64,000 nucleotides of DNA from Bolinopsis microptera (GCF_026151205.1 NC_087080.1:7357096-7421095); one strand, 5' to 3'; shown: positions 1 through 14,000, counted from the first letter of the stretch. Notes: a model not told the origin generated them from the letters alone. A program made the numbers and translations.

Positions 1-3000
1 AAACTCACCTCATATTCAAGGAACAGGAGTTTGTTCACCCACCCTCTAAACTCACCTCACATTCCAGGAACACGAGTTTGTTCACCCACCCTCTAAACTC
101 ACCCCACATTCCAGAAACAGGAGTTTGTTCACCCACCCTCTAAACTCACCCCACATTCCAGGAACAGGAGTTTGTTCACCCACCCTCTAAACTCACCTCA
201 CATTCCAGGAACACGAGTTTGTTTACCCACCCTCTAAACTCACCTCACATTCCAGGAACAGGAGTTTGTTCACCCACCCTCTAAACTCACCCCACATTCC
301 AGGAACAGGAGTTTGTTCACCCACCCTCTAAACTCACCTCACATTTCAGGAACAGGAGTTTGTTCACCCACCCTCTAAACTCACCACCTCACATTCCAGG
401 AACAGGAGTTTGTTCACCCACCCTCTTAACTCACCTCACATTCCAGGAACACGAGTTTGTTCACCCACCCTCTAAACTCACCCCACATTCCAGGAACAGG
501 AGTTTGTTCACCCACCCTCTAAACTCACCCCACATTCCAGGAACAGGAGTTTGTTCACCCACCCTCTTAACTCACCTCACATTCCAGGAACAGGAGTTTG
601 TTCACCCACCCTCTAAACTCACCCCACATTCCAGGAACAGGAGTTTGTTCACCCACCCTCTAAACTCACCCCACATTCCAGGAACAGGAGTTTGTTCACC
701 CACCCTCTAAACTAACCTCACATTCCAGGAACAGGAGTTTGTTCACCCACCCTCTAAACTCACCTCGCATTCCAGGAACAGGAGTTTGTTCACCCACCCT
801 CTAAACTCACCTCACATTCCAGGAACAGGAGTTTGTTCACCCACCCTCTAAACTCACCCCACATTCCAGGAACAGGAATTTGTTCACCCACCCTCTAAAC
901 TCACCTCACATTCCAGGAACAGGAGTTTGTTCACCCACCCTCTAAACTCACCACCTCACATTCCAGGAACAGGAGTTTGTTCACCCACCCTCTAAACTCA
1001 CCTCACATTCCAGGAACACGAGTTTGTTCACCCACCCTCTAAACTCACCTCACATTCCAGGAACAGGAGTTTGTTCACCCACCCTCTAAACTCACCCCAC
1101 ATTCCAGGAACAGGAGTTTGTTCACCCACCCTCTAAACTCACCACCTCACATTCCAGGAACAGGAGTTTGTTCACCCACCCTCTTAACTCACCTCACATT
1201 CCAGGAACACGAGTTTGTTCACCCACCCTCTAAACTCACCTCATATTCAAGGAACAGGAGTTTGTTCACCCACCCTCTAAACTCACCTCACATTCCAGGA
1301 ACAGGAGTTTGTTCACCCACCCTCTAAACTCACCCCACATTCCAGAAACAGGAGTTTGTTCACCCACCCTCTAAACTCACCCCACATTCCAGAAACAAGA
1401 GTTTGTTCACCCACCCTCTAAACTCACCTCACATTCCATGAACAGGAGTTTGTTCACACACCCTCTAAACTCACCCCACATTCCAGGGACAGGAGTTTGT
1501 TCACCCACCCTCTAAACTCACCCCACATTCCAGGAACAGGAGTTTGTTCACCCACCCTCTAAACTCACCTCACATTCCAGGAACAAGAGTTTGTTCACCC
1601 ACCCTCTAAACTCACCCCACATTCCAGGAACAGGAGTTTGTTCACCCACCCTCTAAACTCACCCCACATTCCAGGAACAGGAGTTTGTTCACCCACCCTC
1701 TTAACTCACCTCACATTCCAGGAACACGAGTTTGTTCACCCACTCTCTAAACTCACATCATATTCCAGGAACAGGAGTTTGTTCACCCACCCTCTAAACT
1801 CACCTCATATTCCAGGAACAGGAGTTTGTTCACCCACCCTCTAAACTCACCTCATATTCCAGGAACAGGAGTTTGTTCACCCACCCTCTAAACTCACCTC
1901 ACATTCCAGGAACAGGAGTTTGTTCACCCACCCTCTAAACTCACCCCACATTCCAGGAACAGGAGTTTGTTCACCCACCCTCTAAACTCACTTCACATTC
2001 CAGGAACAGGAGTTTGTTCACCCACCCTCTAAACTCACCACCTCACATTCCAGGAACAGGAGTTTGTTCATCCACCCTCTAAACTCACCTCACATTCCAG
2101 GAACAGGAGTTTGTTCACCCACCCTCTAAACTCACCACCTCACATTCCAGGAACAGGAGTTTGTTCACCCACCCTCTTAACTCACCTCATATTCCAGGAA
2201 CAGGAGTTTGTTCACCCACCCTCTAAACTCACCTCACATTCCAGGAACAGGAGTTTGTTCACCCACCCTCTAAACTCACCCCACATTCCAGGAACAGGAG
2301 TTTGTTCACCCACCCTCTAAACTCACCTCACATTCCAGGAACAGGAGTTTGTTCACCCACCCTCTAAACTCACCACCTCACATTCCAGGAACAGGAGTTT
2401 GTTCACCCACCCTCTTAACTCACCTCACATTCCAGGAACACGAGTTTGTTCACCCACCCTCTAAACTCACCTCATATTCAAGGAACAGGAGTTTGTTCAC
2501 CCACCCTCTAAACTCACCTCATATTCCAGGAACAGGAGTTTGTTCACCCACCCTCTAAACTCACCTCATATTCCAGGAACAGGAGTTTGTTCACCCACCC
2601 TCTAAACTCACCTCACATTCCAGGAACAGGAGTTTGTTCACCCACCCTCTAAACTCACCTCATATTCCAGGAACAGGAGTTTGTTCACCCACCCTCTAAA
2701 CTCACCTCATATTCCAGGAACAGGAGTTTGTTCACCCACCCTCTAAACTCACCTCACATTCCAGGAACAGGAGTTTGTTCACCCACCCTCTAAACTCACC
2801 CCACATTCCAGGAACAGGAGTTTGTTCACCCACCCTCTAAACTCACCTCACATTCCAGGAACAGGAGTTTGTTTACCCACCCTCTAAACTCACCACCTCA
2901 CATTCCAGGAACAGGAGTTTGTTCACCCACCCTCTAAACTCACCTCACATTCCAGGAACAGGAGTTTGTTCACCCACCCTCTAAACTCACCACCTCACAT

Positions 3001-4875
3001 TCCAGGAACAGGAGTTTGTTCACCCACCCTCTAAACTCACCTCACATTCCAGGAACACGAGTTTGTTCACCCACCCTCTAAACTCACCTCATATTCAAGG
3101 AACAGGAGTTTGTTCACCCACCCTGTTAACTCACCTCACATTCCAGGAACAGGAGTTTGTTCACCCACCCTCTAAACTCACCCCACATTCCAGAAACAGG
3201 AGTTTGTTCACCCACCCTCTTAACTCACCCCACATTCCAGAAACAAGAGTTTGTTCACCCACCCTCTAAACTCACCTCACATTCCATGAACAGGAGTTTG
3301 TTCACACACCCTCTAAACTCACCCCACATTCCAGGGACAGGAGTTTGTTCACCCACCCTCTAAACTCACCCAACATTCCAGGAACAGGAGTTTGTTCACC
3401 CACCCTCTAAACTCACCTCACATTCCAGGAACACGAGTTTGTTCACCCACCCTCTAAACTCACCCCACATTCCAGGAACAGGAGTTTGTTCACCCACCCT
3501 CTAAACTCACCCCACATTCCAGGAACAGGAGTTTGTTCACCCACCCTCTTAACTCACCTCACATTCCAGGAACACGAGTTTGTTCACCCACTCTCTAAAC
3601 TCACATCATATTCCAGGAACAGGAGTTTGTTCACCCACCCTCTAAACTCACCTCATATTCCAGGAACAGGAGTTTGTTCACCCACCCTCTAAACTCACCT
3701 CATATTCCAGGAACAGGAGTTTGTTCACCCACCCTCTAAACTCACCTCACATTCCAGGAACAGGAGTTTGTTCACCCACCCTCTAAACTCACCTCACATT
3801 CCAGGAACAGGAGTTTGTTCACCCACCCTCTAAACTCACCACCTCACATTCCAGGAACAGGAGTTTGTTCACCCACCCTCTAAACTCACCTCACATTCCA
3901 GGAACAGGAGTTTGTTCACCCACCCTCTAAACTCACCTCACATTCCAGGAACAGGAGTTTGTTCACCCACCCTCTAAACTCACCACCTCACATTCCAGGA
4001 ACAGGAGTTTGTTCACCCACCCTCTTAACTCACCTCTTATTCCAGGAACACGAGTTTGTTCACCCACCCTCTAAACTCACCCCACATTCCAGGAACAGGA
4101 GTTTGTTCACCCACCCTCTAAACTCACCTCACATTCCAGGAACAGGAGTTTGTTCACCCACCCTCTAAACTCACCTCACATTCCAGGAACAGGAGTTTGT
4201 TCACACACCCTCTAAACTCACCCCACATTCCAGGAACAGGAGTTTGTTCACCCACCCCTCTAAACTAACCTCACATTCCAGGAACAGGAGTTTGTTCACT
4301 CACCCTCTAAACTCACCTCGCATTCCAGGAACAGGAGTTTGTTCACCCAACCTCTAAACTCACCTCGCATTCCAGGAACAGGAGTTTGTTCACCCACCCT
4401 CTAAACTCACCTCGCATTCCAGGAACAGGAGTTTGTTCACCCACCCTCTAAACTCACCTCGCATTCCAGGAACAGGAGTTTGTTCACCCACCCTCTAAAC
4501 TCACCTCACATTCCAGGAACAAGAGTTTGTTCACCCACCCTCTAAACTCACCTCACATTCCAGGAACAGGAGTTTGTTCACCCACCCTCTAAACTCACCT
4601 CACATTCCAGGAACAGGAGTTTGTTCACCCACCCTCTAAACTCACCTCACATTCCAGGAACAGGAGTTTGTTCACCCACCCTCTAAACTCACCTCACATT
4701 CCAGGAACAGGAGTTTGTTCACCCACCCTCTAAACTCACCCCACATTCCAGGAACAGGAGTTTGTTCACCCACCCTCTAAACTCACCTCACATTCCAGGA
4801 ACAGGAGTTTGTTCACCCACCCTCTAAACTCACCTCACATTCCAGGAACAGGAGTTTGTTCACCCACCCTCTAAA
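1..4875. repeat. 47-bp minisatellite built from the synaptojanin splice acceptor
   Basis: About 100 head-to-tail units of 47 bp (a 50-bp variant has an extra ACC) run from the window edge to the first visible exon. Each unit is 17 nt of intron end (CTCACCTCACATTCCAG) followed by 30 nt that match the start of the real exon (GAACAGGAGTTTG and on to CTCTAAA). The last unit is itself the start of exon 4846-5017. The unit length is not a multiple of three and every frame meets TAA soon, so the short ORFs inside are not genes. The array may continue left of the window. Confidence 0.97.
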
Positions 4876-5017
4876 GTTCGTGTCAGACCACACCGCTTGG
4901 TTTGTTAACCTGATATGTGGAAGTGTAAGTATCTCTACTATCTACTGTGGAACACACCAAGCAAGAGCTGCTGTCATCTCTAGAGTCAGCTCCGAGAGAG
5001 CTGGTGCTAGGTTCCAG
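4846..5017 (+). CDS. SYNJ: synaptojanin exon, Sac domain
   Basis: Starts with the third base of a split codon, then [10 protein letters not shown], which aligns with the N-Q-S-L...HLK region of known synaptojanins, then [12 protein letters not shown] and [10 protein letters not shown]. If the preceding exon ends in TG the split codon is Trp, as in the family. The acceptor TTCCAG is the last copy of the minisatellite. Ends phase 0 before gtgatt. Confidence 0.9.
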
Positions 5018-8000
5018 GTGATTAGTCGATTAGTTAATTAGTTGATTAGTTAATTAGTTAATTAGTTAAATGTTTCTTTAGTCAATCAGTTAATCAGTTC
5101 AAAAGAAACTTAGTCAAATAGTAAATTAGTAATTCGGTTAAATAGTTAAATTAAGATAGCATAATTAGGATTATAATTATAATTATAGCATAATTAGAAT
5201 TAGAATTAGAATTATAGTTTTAATAGAGCAATTAATCTTAGTCCAGCTCCATGATCCTTGGTCGACCAAAGGTAAACCAGTTTGTGCAGTCAACCTTGTG
5301 AACCGTTATGTGTCGTGAAAAAGTCTGCTGTAGAACAAATAATATTTAATATTTCTAAAAACGAAAAAAACTTGAAATAGATTTTTTATTAATAGAATAA
5401 ACATTCAGCTGAGCATTCATTGATAATAAAATGTAATTTGCTTAAAGCTTATCGGCTGTTGCTTTCTTTTAGTTTGCGCTGTTATTTTTCTAAAAAGTTG
5501 AACGAATTATTCATGTTATCACCTCACCACAGAAAAAAGTTTAACCCTACCACAGAAAAAAGTTTAACCATACGTTAAATACGTTAAATCATACAATCAA
5601 CCTTCATTGTTCATATAGAATAAACAGCTGAAAAACTAAAATGTTAAGTTAATAGATACTCAAAATAAGGTTTTATAACGAGTTCCCGTAAATCGCCTAC
5701 CAACAGGAATAGAACGATGAATTACTGAAACATTTATTTAATAAATACGCGTTTTACAGGTTCGAGGTGTTTACTAAGCACGTGTTTTACAGGTTCGAGG
5801 TGTAGATGATAACGGGTGCGTTGCTAACTTTGTGGAGACAGAACAGTGCACCGTACTCAACGATAAGATCAGTAGTTTTATACAAATCAGGGGAAGTGTG
5901 CCTGTATTCTGGGAACAGTCTGGTATCCAGGTACAGTAAAACCCCGATCTACTAGTTAATTAGTTAACTATACTAAGTGAAATTTAGATTCAGATAATTT
6001 ATTATTTGGATTGGGTCTGTGAAATAGACTGTTACATGAAACATGTAACTTACCGTCTAAAATAAAAATATGTAGTGATAATATTTTAGAAATGTAATCT
6101 TAATTTTTTTAAATACATCTTTTCTTTATATCTTAATTAAAATACCTCTTATCTTTACATTTCAGGTAGGGTCCCACAAACTGGCCATAACAAGAGGTTA
6201 CGAACTGACACAAGTCGCTTACGACAAGTAAGGATCTTTACTTTCCCTTCACTATAGAATATGTTTAATCTTTTGGGGATAAATTTTGTGAATTAGTGTA
6301 GTGCAGTGCTGAAATTTATAATATTGTTGGAGAGCTGTGCTGAAATACGCACCGCATTGTATATTTTTAGCTAGTTGATATCAGCATTAGGGGGTGCAGT
6401 GTTTAAATACGGTTTCCTTTTCCTTTAACAATGATTTTTGCAGGCACATGACCCTGCTGAAGAAGGACTACGGACTGGTTATGATACTGAACTTGTTATC
6501 CAATAAACCAGACACTGATGAAAGCCATCTCAGTAACCAGTTCCAGGTGAGCAGCTGAATAGCAATCCAGTCATATTATATATGTTGTATGTTATAATAT
6601 AATATTATTACACTACTAGTGTGACCCTTGCCCATGGCCGGGACTTCACTATCGCAGTTGAAATGCAAAAGTATAAACACGCCTATTATATTCGAAAACA
6701 CGCATAACATTGTCGTATGAAAGTCGGTGAAAGTATGAACTTTCTCTATAGTCAAAACAAACCGCAATGAGTGCCCATGCCCCCCCCCCCCCCCAATAAG
6801 CTTATACTCTTATAGTATTACATAATAGTGAATCTTGCCGCCGATACACTGCCAAATAACCTAATTATGATTTATGTACCAACGCTGCATATGCAGTAAT
6901 GGGAGAGAGAACGAGGAGGGAGAAAAAGTGAGCCATTTTATGTCACATTTGTGGTACAAAACCATCAATTAAACCACTTACCACCGGCCGATTTAAAGAA
7001 AATGCGCTCATTGGCATCGTCAGAGTTTTGTCGAGACTATACCGAACAAACCAGTCCCATAAGTTTTACCGTTTTCTTGATAAGCCGCTCGGAAATTACA
7101 CGCGACAGACAGACAGACAGACACACATTTTGAGATTATTAGTATAGATGTAGGAGCTAGGAGCTGTATTTGTAGTTTCTCTGTTCTTGCCTCCCTTTAC
7201 GATACATACCTCTCAGGCGCATCAAATGGACAGTGTGCACGAGGATGTGATGATGAGGAACTTTGACTACCATGCCGTGTGTAAGGGGAACAGAACCGAG
7301 CCTATACAGTCCCTTTACAAGGACATTGAGACTTTTGTAGGCTTCTCTGGCATCTTCTGCCAGAACGGCAACGAGTGTATTGGGTAATTATATTTCAGAT
7401 TATAATTAGTTATACTTATATTACTTATAATTAATTGCTATTTGAAGCCTTTTTGTAGCTTCTGTGTTAGTGTACAATGAGTCATTGTAAGGTTCAGTGA
7501 TGAAGGTCATGATAAAGTAGAATAATAATAATGATAATACTAATAGCAATCTGACGATCATTATATTCCTCCATCCTCTAGTTTCCTTTATAGAGGCCTA
7601 GAAACCTAAACTTTAAATATTAATTGTGCTAATTTGCATCAGAATGGCACTAACAGTAGAATCAATCAATAACTCCAATTCTCAAGTACGTATTGCATAT
7701 TACCGCCATATATCAACTTGTGTATTACAACAGTTAAAAGTACGAATGAAGAAAAAATTGTCTGTATTATAGAAATTCGTATCGAATTAAACAGTAAGTT
7801 ACAAACAGATAACTTTGTATTACACAACACACGATGAGTAGAAAAGAACCAACTTGTAATTATTAGCGTAATTTATAGAATAGTTAGCAATGTAATTATT
7901 GACGTAATTATAAACAGAATTTTTAGCGTATCTATTATCGAGCCATTGTCACGTCTCGCTAAGTTTTGAGCGGAAAAACGTGTTCTCCAATCCAATTTAA

Positions 8001-11000
8001 AGATCATAAATGTAATGTTTAACAAGTTATTGTAACTAACTTAAAAAAACTTACTAAATTAGAAAAAAAAAACTTACGAAATCATTAATGACTCGGTTAG
8101 TTCAATCGTAGTTTTAAACTAAAAGACTGTAAAACGATTAAAAACTGATTGAGATCAAACAAAACTGTTCGTATTCAATTATTTGAAGTTTACAATTACT
8201 ATGTCCTCGGTTACATGTTACACACTGAAGAGTATTCAGTCCAATCAGCTGCAAGTTTGCCCGTCGTGAAAGAACTTGAAGTGGGAGATAAACCTTTCTG
8301 TCACTGTTGCTCCTTTGAAATCTCCTGCGGATGTGTTTAATTTAGAAGACAAGTGTAAATAGAATAATTCTTTAATTACTGCAATAATAGATAACTAATA
8401 TTAATAAAAACAATTACTGTTAAAAGGTATCCAAACGTGTTATCAGTACATCACAATATAAAAGCATAAAGCTACTAAAACATTTAAAGCTTACCTAGAA
8501 TTTCCCATGTCTGTTTCAGTTCTTCAACTAACTCCACGGAGACCGTCTTGTTGAAGAACTTCTCTCCTCGTAGCAGGTCCCAGCGGCTGAATGTTGTTCC
8601 GTTCCCCTGCTCACATTCACAGTCCTCTGTACTGTTGGTTTCTACCACTTCATCTTTCTCTTTTGGTTCAGGGGTGCAGCCAACGTCGATCTCAGTGACA
8701 TCTCCTGATTTCTCCTCAAGAAGCATGTCTTCCCATTTCAGATACCTACTTCGTCCATATTTATCTTCTACTTCTGAACAGAGACCTCCGTCCGCCATTT
8801 CGTTCACTTCAGCAGCACTCAGTTCTTTATCAAACATGTTCACCTTGAACAGTTCACCACCAAATGGAAAAATAAAGTTACTTCCGTATGAGTTAAACTC
8901 ATTGCCCAGTATAACATACCCGTCTAGACCAAGCCTCTTACCAGAGGGGGTTGTGACTGATCCGAGAAGTAACCCATCATAGTACACACTAACTGTTCTA
9001 GTAGTGAGACTCCACGTATTGCAGACATGTCTCCATGTTCCTAGCTGCTCAGTTACCTTGCTCCTCGTATCTACATAGGTGCTCAACGTGCGGAAGAATC
9101 CGTTATCTGATGAATAAATCTCATTGACATCACTAGATGTTCCGTAAGCAAACCAGTACTTTCTTTCACCAGATAGTATCTTCTTTACCCATCCGCACAG
9201 CGAGTAGGATTCCTGTACTGGTTCCATTCTTGGCTTGAAGAGAACGTAGTCCTGGTTTGTAGCTCCGAACTTTAATCCCCTGTAGCGTCTTTCTACCAGT
9301 CTTTGTCCGGGCTCGTCGACAGATGAATCTACGGCGAGGAGTAGTCCGAGTATAGCGAGAAGAGTTGAAAAGCACAACATAGTTAAAACAACTGTTCGAA
9401 TGTGAGATCTCCTCCCGAATACTTGGATTTATAAATACAATATCACCTGATTGTTGTGTGACGATAGTAACCGAGTTTTGACTTTCGAGCTGACGATAAT
9501 CCAGTTGGCAGAGCTGTGGTCTACTCAGTGTTATGTTTGGTTATACCAAGCATTATTATTACCTTATATAGACATAAACAGTAAGCTGTTCATATCCAGA
9601 CAGCTGCTTCTCGTGACTCAACAGATTTCGAAATATCGTATTTTATTATCACAATAATACAGTAAATCGGAATAAAATATAGCTACGTTGTTTTGCTAGA
9701 GAAAATTACTTAGTTTTTATAGTAAATAGACTCCAACATACTGAAGTTCTAACAACATATTATATCCCACAATGTTTACAGCTTTACTGGGTTATTTAGT
9801 ATGCAGTAGGTATTGAGAGATGGTTGAAATTCAATTTCTGAAGTGTTCTACTAGTACAGTAAAATGTTTGCTGTTCATAATCTAGTCTGTAGAAAGATCT
9901 TATTGATGGGGAGATTAAGCAGCTACCCACTCTTAAATTGTGTCCACTTTTAAAATCTTACATCCATCCTTTATTATTGAACTCTAACTATTCAAAGTTT
10001 GGGCACATTTGACGAAGACTTCACTGCACTCAAGATGAAATAATTAATAACTTAATTAATGAGTTGATTTAATATTTAATGAAATAATCATCCTACTAAT
10101 TACTATAATTACTATGATTAATCCCAACTCTCCTGACCCAGCGTACAGGAAGGAGTACTAAGAACTAACTGTCTGGACTGTATAGACCGGACCAACTCAG
10201 TACAGACCTTCATCTCCAACAAGATCCTTGTAAGGCAGCTGGAGCACATCTGCGCGGTGCCCCAGATTGAGAAGTTTAGCGCCGCGTTCGACAAGTGCTG
10301 GCATACCAACGCTAACCTGGTCTCACGTACTTACTGCGGAACTGGTGCTCTTAAAACAGCTACTGGCAAGGTAGGATCTTGAGGGTTGCGACGTAATTTG
10401 TGAAGATCTATTTTTAAAAGTTTTAAAAAGTTAATAAAGTCTAGAAATCCAGGCGTGAAAATAGTGAAATTAGTTTATGTTATCAATTGTATCAATTTTT
10501 GAATTATTTATGTAATTAATTAATTGCGTTTATTAAATTTGCTGTAGTTAATGACCAGCAAGTTGCTGAGCGTTTGATTTGACTCTTGTCTCTTGTTAGT
10601 CAGCTACTGATTCGGCGATTAAGTCCCTGGCCCGTGATCAAGTAAGAGCGTGACTCTGCCACTGTACTGCTCAATTTATCCGCACTATCCAAGAAGACTG
10701 ACCTCTAGGGGTAGACATTAGGCTCATGTTAGGGTAATGTCAGGTTAAGGTTAGAGTGTCTAAAGTCTACACTCTACCCTAACTCTAATTCTAACTCTAC
10801 TTCTAACTCTAAAGTCTACCCTCACTTGTCGAACTTCTTAGATACTGCCATTTTCTAATACCTCATTCGCTCTCTGTCCCTGTGTAAAGCTTAAACTGAA
10901 AAAAATATGGCCTTAAATTTCAAGCTCCTCTTTTGAGTATCCTCATTATAGAATATTAAATATTTGGCTGCTGAAAGTTAAAGTTTTATAAGTGGAGCTC

Positions 11001-14000
11001 GAAATTTAAGGGTCTGCAATTTGTATGCAGTGTTTTACTTTTCGGTTTATTCCTGTAATGTTCGTGGATTCTTATGTGAGTTATGCTTATGCTGATAATA
11101 TGATATGTTTATTTATAATGTGCAATCATCAATCAATGTAATATTATCATGTTAATGTGTGTGATGTTTTTGGCTGAATGTGAAGCAAAATACAGCTGTG
11201 TAACTTAATTCATCACTGCAAAAAGCATTTTAGGATTATTAAACTTGAATCCCTCGCACGTGACATCACACCCCCTCACGTGACGTCACACCCCCTCACA
11301 TGACATCACACTCCCCTCGCACGTGACACCACACCCCCTCACGTGACGTCACACTCCCCTCGCACGTGACAACACACTCCCCTCACGTGACGTCACACTC
11401 CCCTCGCACGTGACATCACACTCCCCTCGCACGTGACGTCACACTCCCTCACATGACATCACACTTCCCTCGCACGTTACGTCACACTCCCCCTCGCCCC
11501 TTGAAATCACACTCCCCTCACATGACGTCACACTCCCTCACGTGACATCACACTTCCCTCGCACGTGACGTCACACTCCCCTCGCACGTGACGTCACATT
11601 CCCCTCACATGACATCACACTCAGATGAGTCGTCTCACGGACGCTACACGGTCAGTTAAGCGGACGATTCAGAACAATTTCCTGGACGACAACAGACAGG
11701 AAGCTATCGAGGAGTTCCTCATGTATCCTGAGAAACCGTTACCTCCTGTCATTTCTAAGTGTGAACGATTCTGTGAGTTGTTCGTTTGTGTTTCAGGCGA
11801 ACAGATTTAACACCTACTTTTTATCCCTGTGTTTTATTTTAGAACTACTTTAAGAAATTTGTACCTGTCATTTCCTAGTATGCCCTTAAAGCCTTAATCG
11901 GCAGACTTACATGAAATACAAGAATCGTGCCACTGTATACAAATTAATTGTTAAAAAAGAGTATAATAATTTAGTAATTTGGCTAATTCCTGATAATAAC
12001 CATGTAAATTTCAGTACCCAAGTTGTTTGTGGAGGGACTGCTTTCTGAATCACGTGACTACTGTTCTAAACTTCCTATTCGTGTTGCGGTCGGTACTTGG
12101 AACAGCAACGGAGGTAATGTCAAGCCTCTTATCTTTAATTATTAAGAAACTGTTTATCTTTAATTATGTTTTTATAAATTAACTTCATAGGGTTGATAAT
12201 TATGGGTATTATTTCTTTATGTGGACAGTAATAATTTTTCAAGAATCTGGGGCGGGTGGGTACCAAAAAGTAAGATATTGTAAAATGTTATGTTTTCCCG
12301 GGTAAGATATTGTAAAATGTTATTAAGCAGTTACATCACTGCTTATAATGTGATAACATTATTTTCACAACTTTGAGTTGTGAAAATAGTTTTATCCAAC
12401 GAGTTTGACGAGTTGGATAAAACGAGTTATATCCCGAGGTTTGACCGAGGGATATAACTCATGTTATCATATTATAAGCAGTGATGTAAATGCATTCTCT
12501 GATGATCTACGAAATGATGTTAGCGAATGCAGCATTTACATCGGAAATTAACGACCGATAATATTACTACATAGAACATTCCAGAGTCAAACTTTCTAGA
12601 GGACACATCCTTATCTCTTAAAATTGTTACAGGTCGCTGAGATGTTGCTAATTATTTTAAATTGGTCAAATAAGCTCATTGAAGCTCACACTCACACAAA
12701 ACTTGCCACAAATGGTTGACTACTTGTTATTGACATTCTGTAAAATTTTGAAGCAAAAATATTTATCAGAACATAAGTTATACCACTTTCTGTTTTTAAA
12801 ATAATTAGCAACATCTCAGCGACTAAGGATGGACCAGGGAGATAACAATAGTTACATCCCTGGCCCTCCTATTTACCTGTTAATCACAGCCTAAATGTAG
12901 TACCAGGGAGATAACAATAGTTATCTCCCTCCCAGTTATTGCACCCCTATTTAATGCATTATATTAGCGTAAACAAGAGTGAGATAACAACTTTTACATT
13001 ATGGACAGTTACACACTGATCATGAGAGAATAATTATTATCTCCCAGGTAAGATATTTTGTAAAATATTGTTATCTCCCAGGTAAGATATATTGTAAAAT
13101 ATTGTTATCTTCCAGGTAAGATATATTGTAAAATATTGTTATCTCACAGGTAAGATATATTGTAAAAAATTGTTATCTCGCAGGTAAGATATAATATTGT
13201 AAAATATTGTTATCTCCCAGGTAAGATATATTGTAAAATATTGTTATCTCCCAGGTAAGATATATTGTAAAATATTGTTATCTCGCAGGTAAGATATATT
13301 GTAAAATATTGTTATCTCCCAGTTAAACTATATTGTAAAATATTGTTATCTCCCAGGTAAGATATATTGTAAAATATTGTTATCTCCCAGGTAAGATATT
13401 GCGGGATGATAAAGATAAACTGGCAGACTGGTTACTGGACGCCCCACGAGTAGCGTGCAGTAACCAGTTCAAGCTAGGAGGTATCTGTGACGATCTACTA
13501 GGACTAGACGCAACTGAGCAGCCTGCAGATTTAGGTTTGAGGCTATTTTTAGTAACAGGATCAGTGAGGATGTTGATAACCAATTTCTGTCAGCAATTTT
13601 GTAGCTATCTTCCGTGACCGTCAATCAGTTGCGACCATGTCCGGTATTTTGGGGCTTGTTACAAGCGATCGAACAGCCACTACGACTATGAAATATATAA
13701 AACTCCCGCCAGTCCCTTCAAGTAAATAACGTTGAAATTCAGGCAACAAAACACCGTCCTACGGTTACGTAGATAAAGGAGCCAGCTACCAGGACGACCC
13801 TGATGTTATTGCTATAGGGCTTCAAGAACTTGTCGATCTAACTGCTGGAAACATCGTCTCTACTAGGTTATATATTTACTTACTTACTTAATAATTAATT
13901 TTAAAGAAGAGTTTCGAAATAATAATAGTCCTATTTAGTTACCCATGATAACCGGGAACGAAGTAATTTTTCTCTAAATCTATCGCTCAATCGTGTTAAT

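Noticed and set aside
360-4168. Many 68-116-codon frames ([20 protein letters not shown]) in the left array
   Set aside because: They are translations of the 47-bp repeat; the same peptides recur with each unit and all end at the repeat's TAA.
1-4875. CRISPR-like regular repeats
   Set aside because: Units are contiguous with no unique spacers, and the DNA is animal nuclear.
8548-8982. 144-codon plus-strand frame
   Set aside because: It is the antisense shadow of the LamG-like gene, which has a signal peptide, domain match and spliced end.
10735-10815. Telomere-like CTAACTCTAA / GGTTAGAG stretch
   Set aside because: Irregular, short and inside an intron; not a telomere repeat array.
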